A program made the position numbers and the translations under genes. Under the pieces are notes generated by a model, which ran no database searches, had not been told where the DNA came from, and saw only the letters and a program-made list of their open reading frames with translations. Of a stretch of DNA of 35,319 bases, positions 16,224-25,007 are shown piece after piece (position 1 is the first letter of the stretch; the number at the start of each line of letters is the position of its first letter). The stretch spans positions 1 to 35,319 of the forward strand of contig JAGWQH010000003.1 of the NCBI GenBank assembly GCA_028870115.1, read 5' to 3'. The DNA is from Candidatus Methylomirabilota bacterium. Its GTDB lineage: Bacteria; Methylomirabilota; Methylomirabilia; Methylomirabilales; Methylomirabilaceae.

Positions 16224-16251
16224 TTGAGACTCCTTATGTTAAAAACATAAT
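16224..16251 (+). promoter_or_regulatory. Promoter of the orphan TPR gene with a TTATGTT-AAA-AACATAA palindrome
   Basis: TTGAGA (16224-16229), 16 bases and CATAAT (16246-16251). The perfect seven-base inverted repeat TTATGTT/AACATAA (16234-16250) fills the spacer and overlaps the -10 box. It shares the ATGTT...AACAT core with the palindrome over the divergent moaDE promoter, which suggests one regulator for both. The whole 15938-16301 gap is AT-rich and holds no gene. Confidence 0.45.
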
Positions 16252-16301
16252 ATAAAGATCAGCTGCTGAGGACCTATTGTGTGAGGAGAGGGTTGTCAAG
16301 G

Positions 16302-18074
16302 GTGGCGCCAAAACAGCCAAGGACCACAGCGAAATCGTCTCCTGAGGCGATCGGCATGAAGATCCTGGCTGGATTGAATAAAGACAAGACACTCGCCTTA
16401 GCGCAGCTAATAGAAGATCTTCTCGACGAGCTCGGCTACACCGATTTTCACCCCAAGCTTTCCTCAACTCGTCTTACCATTGACCTGAAGGCCCGTCACC
16501 GTTCCAGTGGTCACCGTCTGCACTGCTATGGGTGTACGATCGCTCACGAGATACGCCCACGGGAACTGCAGGGGGTCCATAGACGCTATATGCAGGCGCG
16601 TCACCGGGACAGGGACCTTGTCGGCATCTTCTTCTCCACTACCGGCTTCCACCCAACCGCTCGAAACTGGTTTTCACGCTTGGATCCTCCCGCCAGGGGC
16701 GATTATCACCTGTTCGGGGTTGATAAGATATGCGCCCTGCTTCGACGTGCCAAGTTGATCACATCCCCCGATCAAGTTATTTACGCGATCGAGAGCCGTG
16801 TCATGGCACGGCTTGAGGCAGGCAACCTGGTCTTTGCCATGGGAAGGTTCTATTGGGTTTTCCGAATCGAAACCAAGAGAGGGGCCGCATATGCGGTTCT
16901 CGATGCCTACGGATCGCCGGTCTCTCTTCGCGTGGCCTTTTCCCTGAAGCGGCTGGATGGCTCCCTGAAGGGAAAGCGCCCGCTGAACCTACAAGCCATG
17001 GAAAAAGTCCTCCTCGCGCTGGCGGAGTCCGGCCAGAAAAACATCGAGTTCCTGTCGCGAGAGATTAAAGAGCCTCTGGACGATCTTCGGGAGGTGATGC
17101 AAGAGCTTCTCGATGAAGGATTCCTCATTGCAGAACCCTCCGGTCAGCCGCGATGGCGGTGTAATCGCTATTCCATCAAGTCCGAATTCGATGTCTTCCT
17201 TAGCCTTGCCCGCCAGTTCCTCGATGGCGCTCAACGCTTCAAGTTCCTCCGCTCGAACTTTTCGGTTCAAATGCTGGTTGCCGGCCTGCGTCCCTATTTG
17301 GAGGGGCGCTTCCACCTCAAACTCTCTGAGGAGGAGCGATCCTGGCTTCCAAGATTCCTGGCAGTCTCCCCCTCAGCCCTTTCTTACGCCCTATTTGCGC
17401 CTACCGATGAGTTTATCTCCACCTCGGAGGAGCTGGAACACAGCCCCTTGCCCAGCCCGGAGAAGGAGCGGCTCCGCAATCAACACATCAGCAAGCTGTA
17501 CTCCAACCTGCTTCTTCGATACGCCAGCGACGCGCAGGATAGCCGATTCGATGAGGTGCTCCGCCACAAAGGAATACGAGGTCACCTCTATCGGATTACG
17601 GCCAAGGCGGCAAGCGCTGAGGAGCTGTTTTTCGCCATGCGGGGTGAATCGTATCTCACTCTCGCCGTGCCGCCTGGCGCTGGGATCGCTGTCCAGAAGG
17701 GACTCGGACATTCGAACTTCCTCAACGGCGATACACTATTGAGTAATGCAAAGGCCCTGATGCACATACAGGAGTTCGACTATGCTATCGAGCTGTTGGA
17801 TCGCGCGATCAAAGATCTGAAGGACCCGAGCAAGCTCCTGGAGGCATGGCACTGCAAGGGGTCATGCCTCTCCGGCCAGAAACGCTACTCCGCCGCGATC
17901 ACCTGCCTGAATGAAGCGCTCCGCTACGACAGTAATTACAAAGAGGCGTGGCTCCATAAGGCTGCCTGTTTGCGGGGATTAGGCGATAGCGGCGGGGCCG
18001 TTCATTGTGCCAGGCGAGCCCTGGAGATCGATCCCGCCTATGAAGAAGCGCGAGACTTCTTGAGGAGTACGTAA
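16302..18074 (+). CDS. Orphan multidomain protein: nuclease-like N-terminus, winged helix, C-terminal TPRs
   Basis: I do not recognise this 590-residue protein as a named family. Residues about 30-160 alternate helices and strands in the manner of a restriction-endonuclease-like (Mrr-type) fold: LAQLIEDLLDELGYTDF, then STRLTIDLKA with D61, then HRLHCYGCTIAHEIRPRELQ. The strand that usually carries (E/Q)-x-K reads CYGC instead, so the domain looks inactive. Residues about 225-290 resemble a winged helix (AMEKVLLALAESGQKNIEFL, then EVMQELLDEGFLIAEPSGQP). An unassigned helical region follows. Residues about 475-590 hold about three TPR-like repeats (AKALMHIQEFDYAIELLDRA, CLSGQKRYSAAITCLNEAL, CLRGLGDSGGAVHCARRALE). 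There is no signal peptide. I prefer GTG 16302 because GAGGAGAGGG ends nine bases upstream; GTG 16281 and ATG 16356 are alternatives. A DNA-linked regulatory or scaffold role is inference only. Confidence 0.7.
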   Translation: MAPKQPRTTAKSSPEAIGMKILAGLNKDKTLALAQLIEDLLDELGYTDFHPKLSSTRLTIDLKARHRSSGHRLHCYGCTIAHEIRPRELQGVHRRYMQARHRDRDLVGIFFSTTGFHPTARNWFSRLDPPARGDYHLFGVDKICALLRRAKLITSPDQVIYAIESRVMARLEAGNLVFAMGRFYWVFRIETKRGAAYAVLDAYGSPVSLRVAFSLKRLDGSLKGKRPLNLQAMEKVLLALAESGQKNIEFLSREIKEPLDDLREVMQELLDEGFLIAEPSGQPRWRCNRYSIKSEFDVFLSLARQFLDGAQRFKFLRSNFSVQMLVAGLRPYLEGRFHLKLSEEERSWLPRFLAVSPSALSYALFAPTDEFISTSEELEHSPLPSPEKERLRNQHISKLYSNLLLRYASDAQDSRFDEVLRHKGIRGHLYRITAKAASAEELFFAMRGESYLTLAVPPGAGIAVQKGLGHSNFLNGDTLLSNAKALMHIQEFDYAIELLDRAIKDLKDPSKLLEAWHCKGSCLSGQKRYSAAITCLNEALRYDSNYKEAWLHKAACLRGLGDSGGAVHCARRALEIDPAYEEARDFLRST

Positions 18075-18099
18075 AGTATACCCCGCTAACCTATCATGC

Positions 18100-18117
18100 C
18101 GGCACCATCACGTGCCG
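18100..18117 (+). promoter_or_regulatory. Small hairpin in front of bfr
   Basis: CGGCAC/GTGCCG form a six-base-pair stem with a six-base loop, between the stop of the orphan gene and the bfr ribosome-binding site (GAGGAGATGAC). There is no T-run, so termination is unlikely. Confidence 0.3.
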
Positions 18118-18139
18118 ACTGAGCCCATGAGGAGATGAC

Positions 18140-18604
18140 ATGCAGGGACATCCGCAGATCATTGAGCTGTTGAACAGCGTGCTCAGGATGGAGCTGACGG
18201 GAATCAATCAGTACTTTTTGCATTCCAAAATGTGTGGCAATTGGGGTTATCAGGTCCTAGCCAAGGCGATCCTTGAGGAATCGATTGAGGAGATGAAGCA
18301 CGCCGACAAGGTCATCGCGCGCATCCTATCCCTTGACGGACGCCCAAATCTGTCAAGCTATGATCGGATTGCAATCGGCGGTAACATCCGGCAGCAGTTG
18401 GAGAACGATCTCGCGCTGGAGATGGCCGCGCTCAAAATTCTGAATCCTGGCGTAAAGCTGTGCGTCGAGCTTCAGGACACCGGAAGCCGTGAGCTGTTGG
18501 AGCGCATCACTGTCGATGAAGAACGTCATGCCGGTTGGATCGAGGCGCAGATCCACCAGATCGACGAGCTAGGGTATGAGAACTACCTGGCAGAGCAAAT
18601 CTAA
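18140..18604 (+). CDS. bfr: Bacterioferritin
   Basis: A 154-residue haem-containing ferritin forming 24-subunit shells that oxidise and store iron. All ferroxidase ligands are present at the standard numbering: E18, E51, H54, E94, E127 and H130 (segments LRMELTGINQYFLHSKM, EESIEEMKHADKVIARILSL, ENDLALEMAALKIL, ITVDEERHAGWIEAQIHQID). M52, the inter-subunit haem ligand, is also conserved. The C-terminus LGYENYLAEQI is the usual one. The start ATG 18140 follows GAGGAG. It lies 65 bases downstream of the orphan TPR gene and could be co-transcribed with it. It is convergent with fadL, and I see no terminator between them. Confidence 0.96.
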   Translation: MQGHPQIIELLNSVLRMELTGINQYFLHSKMCGNWGYQVLAKAILEESIEEMKHADKVIARILSLDGRPNLSSYDRIAIGGNIRQQLENDLALEMAALKILNPGVKLCVELQDTGSRELLERITVDEERHAGWIEAQIHQIDELGYENYLAEQI

Positions 18605-18649
18605 GAGCTAAGGAGAATTCATCGAAGCGGAGATATCGAGACGCTACCT

Positions 18650-20119
18650 TCAAAACTTGACACCCAGCGTGACAAAGCCTGCGTGGTGCAGCGTGGTATA
18701 TCTGCCATTCACAACTGCCGGAAGTGTCAAGGGAGGCCTATTGTCGGTGATGTCCCGCGCATCGTAGACGGCTGCCTGATATGCCACATCGAGGCTGATG
18801 GCCGATGGGCGATACCAGCCACCTTGCTCACCGCAGGGGATGAAGCCTGCGAAATAGCCGCCTGCCTTGCAAAGAAAGCCCATGCCGACGGACAGTATAT
18901 TCTTGTCACTATCGGGCACCGCGGGATCAAACGTCTGACTGGGAACCGGCGTGGCGGAATGTTGCCACCCTGCACGTGTTGTCACGTCCCAATGCAGAAG
19001 CGCGGCAGGATCGATCCATTTATACTCTGTTCCTACCATGAACGTAAGAGTGTTCGACCAGTTCCGCGGAAGGGGAATCACCTTTCCAGTGCCCAAATGG
19101 ACGTCGGTGTTGCGGAAGCTGCTCCAGTCTGTCTTGTCCAGATCTACCTCGACCTTCCACTCATGGCCCCTGGCCAGGAGGGGCCAGACCGCCATACCGA
19201 AGGTAAACGATTGCGGGATCACGAACTTTGTTCGGGCCGATGTGAGCGCCATTCCCGCATCGAGAAACTCCCCTTCCAAGTGGAGTGTGGCGCGGCTTCG
19301 ATACTGGAAACCGAAGCTACACCATGGGCGCGTGCCCTCCAAAAGGCAGGGTGTGTAGCGGAGACTCAGGTTGAACCCAGGGGTGGTGTCATTGCCGTTG
19401 ATTTCGAGGGGCGTCCCAGGTGGAGGTAACCCCGGAGCCCCTGAGGACTTGAACTTCGTTACACCACCCCCCTCTCCCATGAAGCTTGCAAAGGTGTAGA
19501 CATCGGCCCCTGCCGCAAGTGAGAGCTGCTCGTTCACCTTGTATGCGATCACCGGCCTGATATCGAGCAACGGCAGCGACGCAAATGTCAAGGACGTACT
19601 CAGGGGACCATCCTCCGGCCATCGGTATCTCAGACCAAACGACGAGAAGACGCCGACACCCACTGTCGTTCGCGCCAAGGCGGGAAGATCCAGAGTGTGT
19701 GCGAGCGGCTTGAGATTCGCGGTCAGGAAGAAGTGGAGGGGCGGAGGATTGGAGACCGGCCCGTCTAGGTCTCCAGAGCTCTTTGCACCGGTCGCGCGAT
19801 TGGTGAAGTGCGTGTAGCCACCTACCATAAGGGCCCCCATCGCTAGTTGGACTCCAGGAAGTTGAGTGATTCCGGCGGGATTGTAATAGATGGCGGAGGG
19901 GTCATCACTCTGGGCCACAAACGCATCGGCTTGGCCGGCTCCCGATGCGCTTTGCGGCATAATCCGAAAGCCGGTTGCCTGCGAGATGGACGGTACGACC
20001 AAGATAAGCCAGAACGCGGCGATCTGAAGCCCACGCTGTCTTTGTCTGCCGCAGCGTTTCAGATGCGTAGAAGCCGTAGATTTATCAATCTGCTGAGCGG
20101 CAGTAGCCAACCACCACAT
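18650..20119 (-). CDS. fadL: OmpP1/FadL/TodX-family outer-membrane hydrocarbon or fatty-acid porin
   Basis: A beta-barrel that lets long-chain fatty acids or other hydrophobic compounds through the outer membrane. The mature start TGFRIMPQSASGAGQADAFV, then SDDPSAIYYNPAGITQLPGV, is the FadL signature (the hatch-domain NPAG motif), and the C-terminus ends in aromatic F as expected for an outer-membrane barrel. A signal peptide is visible (RQRQRGLQIAAFWLILVVPS then ISQA), but the n-region from ATG 20119 is unusually long, about 30 residues. GAGG lies five bases before ATG 20119; a GTG two codons earlier (20125) is possible. Four cysteines occur in two pairs, unusual for the family. With fadNAE in the same window a fatty-acid role is plausible, but aromatic transporters share this family. 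Confidence 0.88.
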   Translation of the reverse strand: MWWLATAAQQIDKSTASTHLKRCGRQRQRGLQIAAFWLILVVPSISQATGFRIMPQSASGAGQADAFVAQSDDPSAIYYNPAGITQLPGVQLAMGALMVGGYTHFTNRATGAKSSGDLDGPVSNPPPLHFFLTANLKPLAHTLDLPALARTTVGVGVFSSFGLRYRWPEDGPLSTSLTFASLPLLDIRPVIAYKVNEQLSLAAGADVYTFASFMGEGGGVTKFKSSGAPGLPPPGTPLEINGNDTTPGFNLSLRYTPCLLEGTRPWCSFGFQYRSRATLHLEGEFLDAGMALTSARTKFVIPQSFTFGMAVWPLLARGHEWKVEVDLDKTDWSSFRNTDVHLGTGKVIPLPRNWSNTLTFMVGTEYKWIDPAALLHWDVTTRAGWQHSATPVPSQTFDPAVPDSDKNILSVGMGFLCKAGGYFAGFIPCGEQGGWYRPSAISLDVAYQAAVYDARDITDNRPPLTLPAVVNGRYTTLHHAGFVTLGVKF

Positions 20120-20317
20120 AGGCACCTCGTCGAGCGTTTGAAGGAGGTTGAGATCGCAAGCTTATACCGAATATCACTAGATCCTATCATTCAGCAGGAC
20201 ACAGAGCCCAAATCAGGGCATTACTCGATGACGGCTCTAATTCCTAGCAGCCTATGCAGTTCATTGAATCACAAAAAGCCCAAACATGTAGAATGTGCAT
20301 AATCATATCATATACCA

Positions 20318-20346
20318 ATGATATTTATTTATAAATATTTTGTAAA
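20318..20346 (-). promoter_or_regulatory. Promoter of the FadL-type gene
   Basis: On the minus strand TTTACA (20346-20341), 17 very AT-rich bases and TATCAT (20323-20318). The leader to the start codon would be about 190 bases. The gap 20120-20370 holds nothing else that I can identify, and no clear terminator for the upstream minus-strand genes. Confidence 0.5.
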
Positions 20347-20370
20347 TACTCCTATGGTTAGTGTATGCCG

Positions 20371-22305
20371 TTATTGTAATTGAAACGCTTGAATCTCACT
20401 TCTCGTGCTCAATCCAAATCTTTCGCGTTTCACAACGAGCGCAAGGAGACGACGCCCAAGCCCTTCCCCAAAATCTGCAACAGCGTAGTCGACCAGCGTG
20501 CCATCAGAGATGGGCATCTGCCGTACCTCATGAAATCGTGCTCCGTCCCACCCCAGTACGGTCAAGCCGGCGACCTTACTTCCGGTCCACCAGCTTAGCA
20601 GTCCGACTCCGGTCTCCTGTTCTTGTGCGAGGATGATGTGAGGCTTCTCTCCGTCTTTCTCTTTTTCAATCAGAACCCGAAGACCGGCTCGGTTCGTCGG
20701 AGTCGTCACCCCTCCACTCCCTTTATACGTGCTAATCAGATCTCCGGTTTGTGAGCGAACTTCGAGGGTGGTCCCGCCCTTAAAAGTTATCAACCGCACG
20801 ACTCCATCCCCAATCAGATCGGCCATCATGAACTCCAGCAGCGAGAGGCCCGGCGGAACATCGAGGGGAGGTCCGGAGTGAAAGTTCCGTCCATCCCACG
20901 TATACTGGTGAATCGGTTTCGCGGTCTGATCCCCCTGGACCACGGTCTGGCCAAAGAGCTGAACTGTTTTCCCACCGGATAACAGAGGCCGGAGGATAAG
21001 GTCTGGCACGACCCAGATCGGTAGGAGCTTACCGTCGGCCCACTGAAAAACAAAAGCGTGAAAACGACCTTTGCGCAACAGGGTCATAATGACCTCGGCC
21101 CCTCCATCGCCAGTGACGTCAATTGTCTCCAGCGTCACCACGGTTCCCTCCCCCTTCAACGGGTACTCTGCAAGAGGTCTGAGGTGGGGGCCATCGATAC
21201 GTAAGGCGATAAGCCGATCTGTGCCTGCCAAGAGAAGCTCGCTCTTCCCGTCACCATCCAGATCGCCAACTGCCATGGCCGTCATGGAGCCATCAAACGC
21301 CGGTTCAAGCACAACATGGTCTGAAAGCGTGGAGGCGACTGGGAATCTACTGGATGCCGGGGGGGTAGCGATGGCTGGTTTACCGGTAGCTGGAGGCTTC
21401 GTCGTGGCCGATCGAGCAGCCGGAGCCGGCTGGGGTTCACGAGGCGGCTTGTCGTGAGCAATGATACCGGGCTGTACCTGTGCGCTGGCGACGACAATCG
21501 AGTTGCCGGTCAGTGTTGAATAGGCCTGTACATCGAGTGTTATACTGTCCGCTGAGGGCGTCAGGCGGCTCAGCAGAAGAACCTGGATCTTTCCCCTGTC
21601 AGCGAGCTGCTTGAGAATTCGAGGGTTCGCTAACTCCCCTGCCCTGAACTCCTTGTCAACTAACAACATAGATCGCAACTGTCGCTCCTCAATCAACTCG
21701 AAGCGCCCTGTCCGAACCAGAGCGGCAGACAGCTCCTTTGTCATTGATCTCGCGCCGATTTCTTTGACTCTTTCAATATCGACATTGGGAAATGCGATGA
21801 GCATCCGCGCCATGGAGACTCTCACCCGATCACCTTTACGAAACTCGGCCTTCTCGGTCTTTTTGATCACGGTAGCCTCGGCATAGCGCTCGCGAACGTG
21901 GAGGATGCGAACCGTTCCAAGATCCTTATCCAACCTTCCCAGGATCTCTCCTGTAAGCGGATGCTTAAACTCTTCTCCTTCACGGAATACGTCGAGTTCC
22001 ATTCCCTGGACAACACCGTCTGCCGTTCCACGATCAATCAGGACCCGATCACCCTCAAAACCGATGACAAGACCCTCGACGCGGGGAAAGGCGGCAGTGA
22101 GTCGTTCGGCCACGACCCTGGCGGCTTCAGCAAATCCGCCCTGCTCATGCCTGGCTGAGGAAGGGCTTCCGCCTCGGAAGGGAGTTCGCTCCTCAGCCAG
22201 CGCTATTGTGCCGGACGAACTGATAAGCGACATGGAAGGGAGAAGGACGAAAAGAAGCGCAGTGCGGGAAATTAGAACCGACCAAACAGATCGTCTGCAA
22301 CCCAT
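20371..22305 (-). CDS. Exported FlgT-like protein with C-terminal FG-GAP/VCBS-like repeats
   Basis: A 644-residue secreted protein. The signal peptide is RTALLFVLLPSMSLISSSGT then IALA|EER. Residues about 75-145 look like the FlgT C-terminal domain (VEGLVIGFEGDRVLIDRGTA then DGVVQGMELDVFREGEEF). Residues about 150-270 resemble the CsgG/TolB-N-like domain (LIAFPNVDIERVKEIGARSM then ELSAALVRTGRFELIEERQL). A Pro/Ala-rich linker leads to FG-GAP-type blades with aspartate loops (AVGDLDGDGKSELLLAGTD, TIDVTGDGGAEVIMTLL, MADLIGDGVVRLITF). I chose ATG 22305 because GGAGG sits six bases upstream; a TTG at 22344 would overlap the epimerase gene. It is the last gene of the carboxylase/mutase run, only 16 bases after the epimerase, although nothing links it to that pathway. 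An envelope-associated role is likely; the precise function is unknown. Confidence 0.75.
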   Translation of the reverse strand: MGCRRSVWSVLISRTALLFVLLPSMSLISSSGTIALAEERTPFRGGSPSSARHEQGGFAEAARVVAERLTAAFPRVEGLVIGFEGDRVLIDRGTADGVVQGMELDVFREGEEFKHPLTGEILGRLDKDLGTVRILHVRERYAEATVIKKTEKAEFRKGDRVRVSMARMLIAFPNVDIERVKEIGARSMTKELSAALVRTGRFELIEERQLRSMLLVDKEFRAGELANPRILKQLADRGKIQVLLLSRLTPSADSITLDVQAYSTLTGNSIVVASAQVQPGIIAHDKPPREPQPAPAARSATTKPPATGKPAIATPPASSRFPVASTLSDHVVLEPAFDGSMTAMAVGDLDGDGKSELLLAGTDRLIALRIDGPHLRPLAEYPLKGEGTVVTLETIDVTGDGGAEVIMTLLRKGRFHAFVFQWADGKLLPIWVVPDLILRPLLSGGKTVQLFGQTVVQGDQTAKPIHQYTWDGRNFHSGPPLDVPPGLSLLEFMMADLIGDGVVRLITFKGGTTLEVRSQTGDLISTYKGSGGVTTPTNRAGLRVLIEKEKDGEKPHIILAQEQETGVGLLSWWTGSKVAGLTVLGWDGARFHEVRQMPISDGTLVDYAVADFGEGLGRRLLALVVKRERFGLSTRSEIQAFQLQ

Positions 22306-22321
22306 AGCGATCCTCCAGCGA

Positions 22322-22732
22322 CTACGCTCTACTGGGTTGCTCAACCAGCTCTATGAGAACACCATTGCATCCCTTCGGGTGCAGGAAGGCCACTCTCGTA
22401 CCGCTGGACCCCGATTTGGGAACTCTGTCGATGAGAAGGAACCCGGCCTCATGGAGCCGGCTCAGTGTCCCAGGAAGATCCTCGACCTCAAGGCAGATGT
22501 GGTGAAGGCCCTCGCCCCGCCTCTCGATAAATTTACTCATCGGGTTATCGGACTCAGTTCCTTGTACCAGTTCAATGCGACTCCCGCCAAGATCGAAGAA
22601 TGCCACCTTCACATGCTCATCAGGAAGCACCTCGATTCGACTACGATTGATCCCCAGAAGCGTCTCAAATAGCCTGGTTGAGGCTTCGACATCTTTTACG
22701 GCAATAGCAATGTGCTCGATCCGACGCATCAT
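22322..22732 (-). CDS. mce: Methylmalonyl-CoA epimerase
   Basis: A 136-residue vicinal-oxygen-chelate fold enzyme interconverting (S)- and (R)-methylmalonyl-CoA, the step between propionyl-CoA carboxylase and the mutase. Metal-ligand blocks: RRIEHIAIAVKDVEASTRLF (first His), GSRIELVQGTESDNPMSKFI, GEGLHHICLEVEDLPGTLSR (central His) and GVLIELVEQPS (C-terminal Glu). The position directly downstream of the mutase gene makes the assignment secure. A second ATG lies one codon further in; the ribosome-binding site is weak (GGAAAG). Confidence 0.93.
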   Translation of the reverse strand: MMRRIEHIAIAVKDVEASTRLFETLLGINRSRIEVLPDEHVKVAFFDLGGSRIELVQGTESDNPMSKFIERRGEGLHHICLEVEDLPGTLSRLHEAGFLLIDRVPKSGSSGTRVAFLHPKGCNGVLIELVEQPSRA

Positions 22733-22815
22733 AACTTTCCACCAAGAGCAGCAGTCAGTCAGCTATCAGCCATTACTACAAAGCGGAGAGCTGGCCGCTG
22801 TGAGCTTCACGCCTC

Positions 22816-24495
22816 TCATATTGCGACCGATTCGCGATACTCTCCAAAGACACGCCGCAACACAGCACAGATCTCCCCAATGGTGGCGTAGGTCTCGACC
22901 GCCTCGATCAAGGGCGGCAGTAAGTTCTCGTTCTCCTTCGCTACCTCGCCCAACACGTGAAGGATCCGCTCCACCTTACCGTTATCTCGATTGCGACGGA
23001 GCCGAACAACCTTGGCCCGCTGTTCTATTTCAAGCCTGGGATCGACAGTAAACACAGCGATGTGAACCGGCTCGGCAGTAGTACACTCGTTGACTCCTAC
23101 CACGATGCGCTGTCGTTCCTCCGTGGCCCGCTGCTCCCGGTACGCGGCCTCCTGGATTTCCCGTTGGACAAACCCAACCTCGATCGCACGAAGCATCCCT
23201 CCCATCGCATCGATCTTCTCAACGTAGGCCGCAGCCTCCCGCTCGATCCGATCGGTCAGAGCTTCCAGATAGTAGGAGCCGCCGAGCGGGTCGATGGTGT
23301 TCGCCGCTCCGCTCTCGTAGGCGATGATCTGCTGAGTCCTGAGCGCGAGGCGGACCGCATCTTCGGTAGGAAGTCCCAGCGCCTCATCGCGCGAGTTCGT
23401 GTGCAGCGACTGAACCCCGCCAAGGACCGCAGCAAGGGCCTGCAGCGCGACGCGGACCAGATTGTTCTCGGCCTGCTGTGCCGTGAGGCTTACACCGGAG
23501 GTCTGCGCATGAAAACGCAACATCCACGACTTCGGGTCGCGCGCGTGAAAGCGCCGCCGCATGATCGTCGCCCAGAGACGGCGAGCCGCGCGGAACTTGG
23601 CGACCTCCTCCAGGAGATCGTTATGGGCATTGAAAAAAAAGGAGAGTTGAGAGCCGATACGATCCACGTCCAGCCCGGCTGCCTTCGCCGCCTCCACATA
23701 GGCGATGCCATCGGCCAGCGTGAAGGCCACCTCCTGGACTGCCGTCGAGCCTGCCTCTCGAATATGGTAGCCACTGACGCTGATCGCGTTCCAGCGCGGC
23801 AGATGATTCGCGCAGTAGGCGACCGTATCGGTCACCAGACGCATGGAAGGCCCGGGCGGGAAGATATAGGTCCCCCTGGCAATATATTCCTTAAGGATAT
23901 CGTTCTGAATGGTTCCCGTAAGCTGTTCTGGCGCAACACCCGCTCGCTTGGCCACAACCACATACATCGCCAGCAGGATGGCAGCGGTGGCATTGATGGT
24001 CATGGAGACGCTCACCCTATCGAGGGGAATATCTCGCAGCAGCGCTTCCATGTCGGCCAGAGAGTCGATAGCGACGCCCACCTTACCCACCTCACCGACG
24101 GCCATCGGATCATCGGCGTCATACCCAAGCTGGGTGGGAAGATCGAAGGCCACCGACAGCCCCGTCTGGCCCTGCTCAAGCAGAAAGTGGAACCGCCGGT
24201 TAGTCTCCTCCGCAACCCCGTAGCCGGCGTACTGTCGCATGGTCCAGAGGCGGCTTCGATACATTGTCGGTCTCACCCCACGGGTATAAGGCCAGTTGCC
24301 AGGAAACCCCAGCCGCTCCAGATAGTCATGATCGGCGAGATCCATGGGGGTATAAAGGCGCTTTACTTCAATACTGGAACTCGTTCGGAACTCTGTCTTC
24401 CGCTCCGGGGTGCGCGTGAGCACAGGCTCAAGAACGTTCGCCTGCCAGTCATCATACTCGCGGTCCAGCCTTTTCATTCGCTCTTCGTCGTCCAT
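22816..24495 (-). CDS. Methylmalonyl-CoA mutase, large (catalytic) subunit without cobalamin domain
   Basis: The catalytic TIM-barrel subunit of an adenosylcobalamin-dependent acyl-CoA mutase, isomerising (R)-methylmalonyl-CoA to succinyl-CoA. The 559 residues cover [98 protein letters not shown] and [21 protein letters not shown]89 and R219 sit where methylmalonyl-CoA mutase has its substrate Tyr and Arg; isobutyryl-CoA mutase has Phe and Gln there, so this is the methylmalonyl type. H244 is the expected catalytic histidine. The B12-binding domain is not fused, so a separate small subunit of about 130-150 residues is required and is not in the window; nor is the MeaB chaperone. The gene starts five bases after the biotin-carrier gene. 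Confidence 0.94.
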   Translation of the reverse strand: MDDEERMKRLDREYDDWQANVLEPVLTRTPERKTEFRTSSSIEVKRLYTPMDLADHDYLERLGFPGNWPYTRGVRPTMYRSRLWTMRQYAGYGVAEETNRRFHFLLEQGQTGLSVAFDLPTQLGYDADDPMAVGEVGKVGVAIDSLADMEALLRDIPLDRVSVSMTINATAAILLAMYVVVAKRAGVAPEQLTGTIQNDILKEYIARGTYIFPPGPSMRLVTDTVAYCANHLPRWNAISVSGYHIREAGSTAVQEVAFTLADGIAYVEAAKAAGLDVDRIGSQLSFFFNAHNDLLEEVAKFRAARRLWATIMRRRFHARDPKSWMLRFHAQTSGVSLTAQQAENNLVRVALQALAAVLGGVQSLHTNSRDEALGLPTEDAVRLALRTQQIIAYESGAANTIDPLGGSYYLEALTDRIEREAAAYVEKIDAMGGMLRAIEVGFVQREIQEAAYREQRATEERQRIVVGVNECTTAEPVHIAVFTVDPRLEIEQRAKVVRLRRNRDNGKVERILHVLGEVAKENENLLPPLIEAVETYATIGEICAVLRRVFGEYRESVAI

Positions 24496-24500
24496 CTCGC

Positions 24501-25007
24501 TTACTCAATCACAACCAGGACCTCGCCTCCGCTGACACCAGCCCCTTCCTGTACCTTGATCTCTTTGATCACCCCCGGACCGGATGCCTTTAACTCGTTT
24601 TCCATCTTCATCGCCTCGATAACGATTACCCCCTGGCCCGCGCTCACCTCTTGCCCTGGTGAGCCGAGTAACGCCACAACCTTTCCCGGCATCGGAGCGA
24701 CAATTACCTGGCGGCCTCTCGCGTCATGACCTGTCGCGACGGCGCTTCTTCTAGGACGACGCCCCTCCTCCTGGTATTCGATCCGGTACAGTTCGCCCTC
24801 CACCCAGACCATCAGGACGCCATCCGCTTCCTCTACCACATCGACCTCGTACGAACGGCCCATCACGAGAAGCGAGAGAAGGCTGCCGTCAGCAGCGCTG
24901 AAATCGACCTCATAGGTCTTCCCGTTAATCTGAACCGGCACCGGCGATCCCGTACTCTTTACCGCAAGCCTGTACATTCTACCCTGCAAATCAGCGGAGT
25001 AGATCAT
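24501..25007 (-). CDS. Biotin carboxyl carrier subunit of an acyl-CoA carboxylase
   Basis: A 168-residue carrier with a C-terminal biotinyl domain: [20 protein letters not shown], then [20 protein letters not shown], with K134 as the biotinylated lysine, one Met on each side. The N-terminal 90 residues form a beta-rich BT-like domain ([20 protein letters not shown]) of the kind that joins carrier and carboxylase subunits in propionyl-CoA carboxylases. I chose ATG 25007 because it overlaps the biotin-carboxylase stop in an ATGA; an upstream in-frame ATG at 25046 would lie deeper inside that gene. Confidence 0.9.
   Translation of the reverse strand: MIYSADLQGRMYRLAVKSTGSPVPVQINGKTYEVDFSAADGSLLSLLVMGRSYEVDVVEEADGVLMVWVEGELYRIEYQEEGRRPRRSAVATGHDARGRQVIVAPMPGKVVALLGSPGQEVSAGQGVIVIEAMKMENELKASGPGVIKEIKVQEGAGVSGGEVLVVIE

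Noticed and set aside
18100-18117. Iron-responsive-type hairpin in front of bfr
   Set aside because: The stem is short, has no bulged C and the loop does not match; bacterial ferritins are not controlled that way. I list it only as a small hairpin.
22957-24729. A 590-codon plus-strand open frame opposite the mutase gene
   Set aside because: It is the antisense of methylmalonyl-CoA mutase and part of the biotin-carrier gene. The translation is rich in His/Arg/Gly with no recognisable domain, while the minus strand encodes perfect family motifs.
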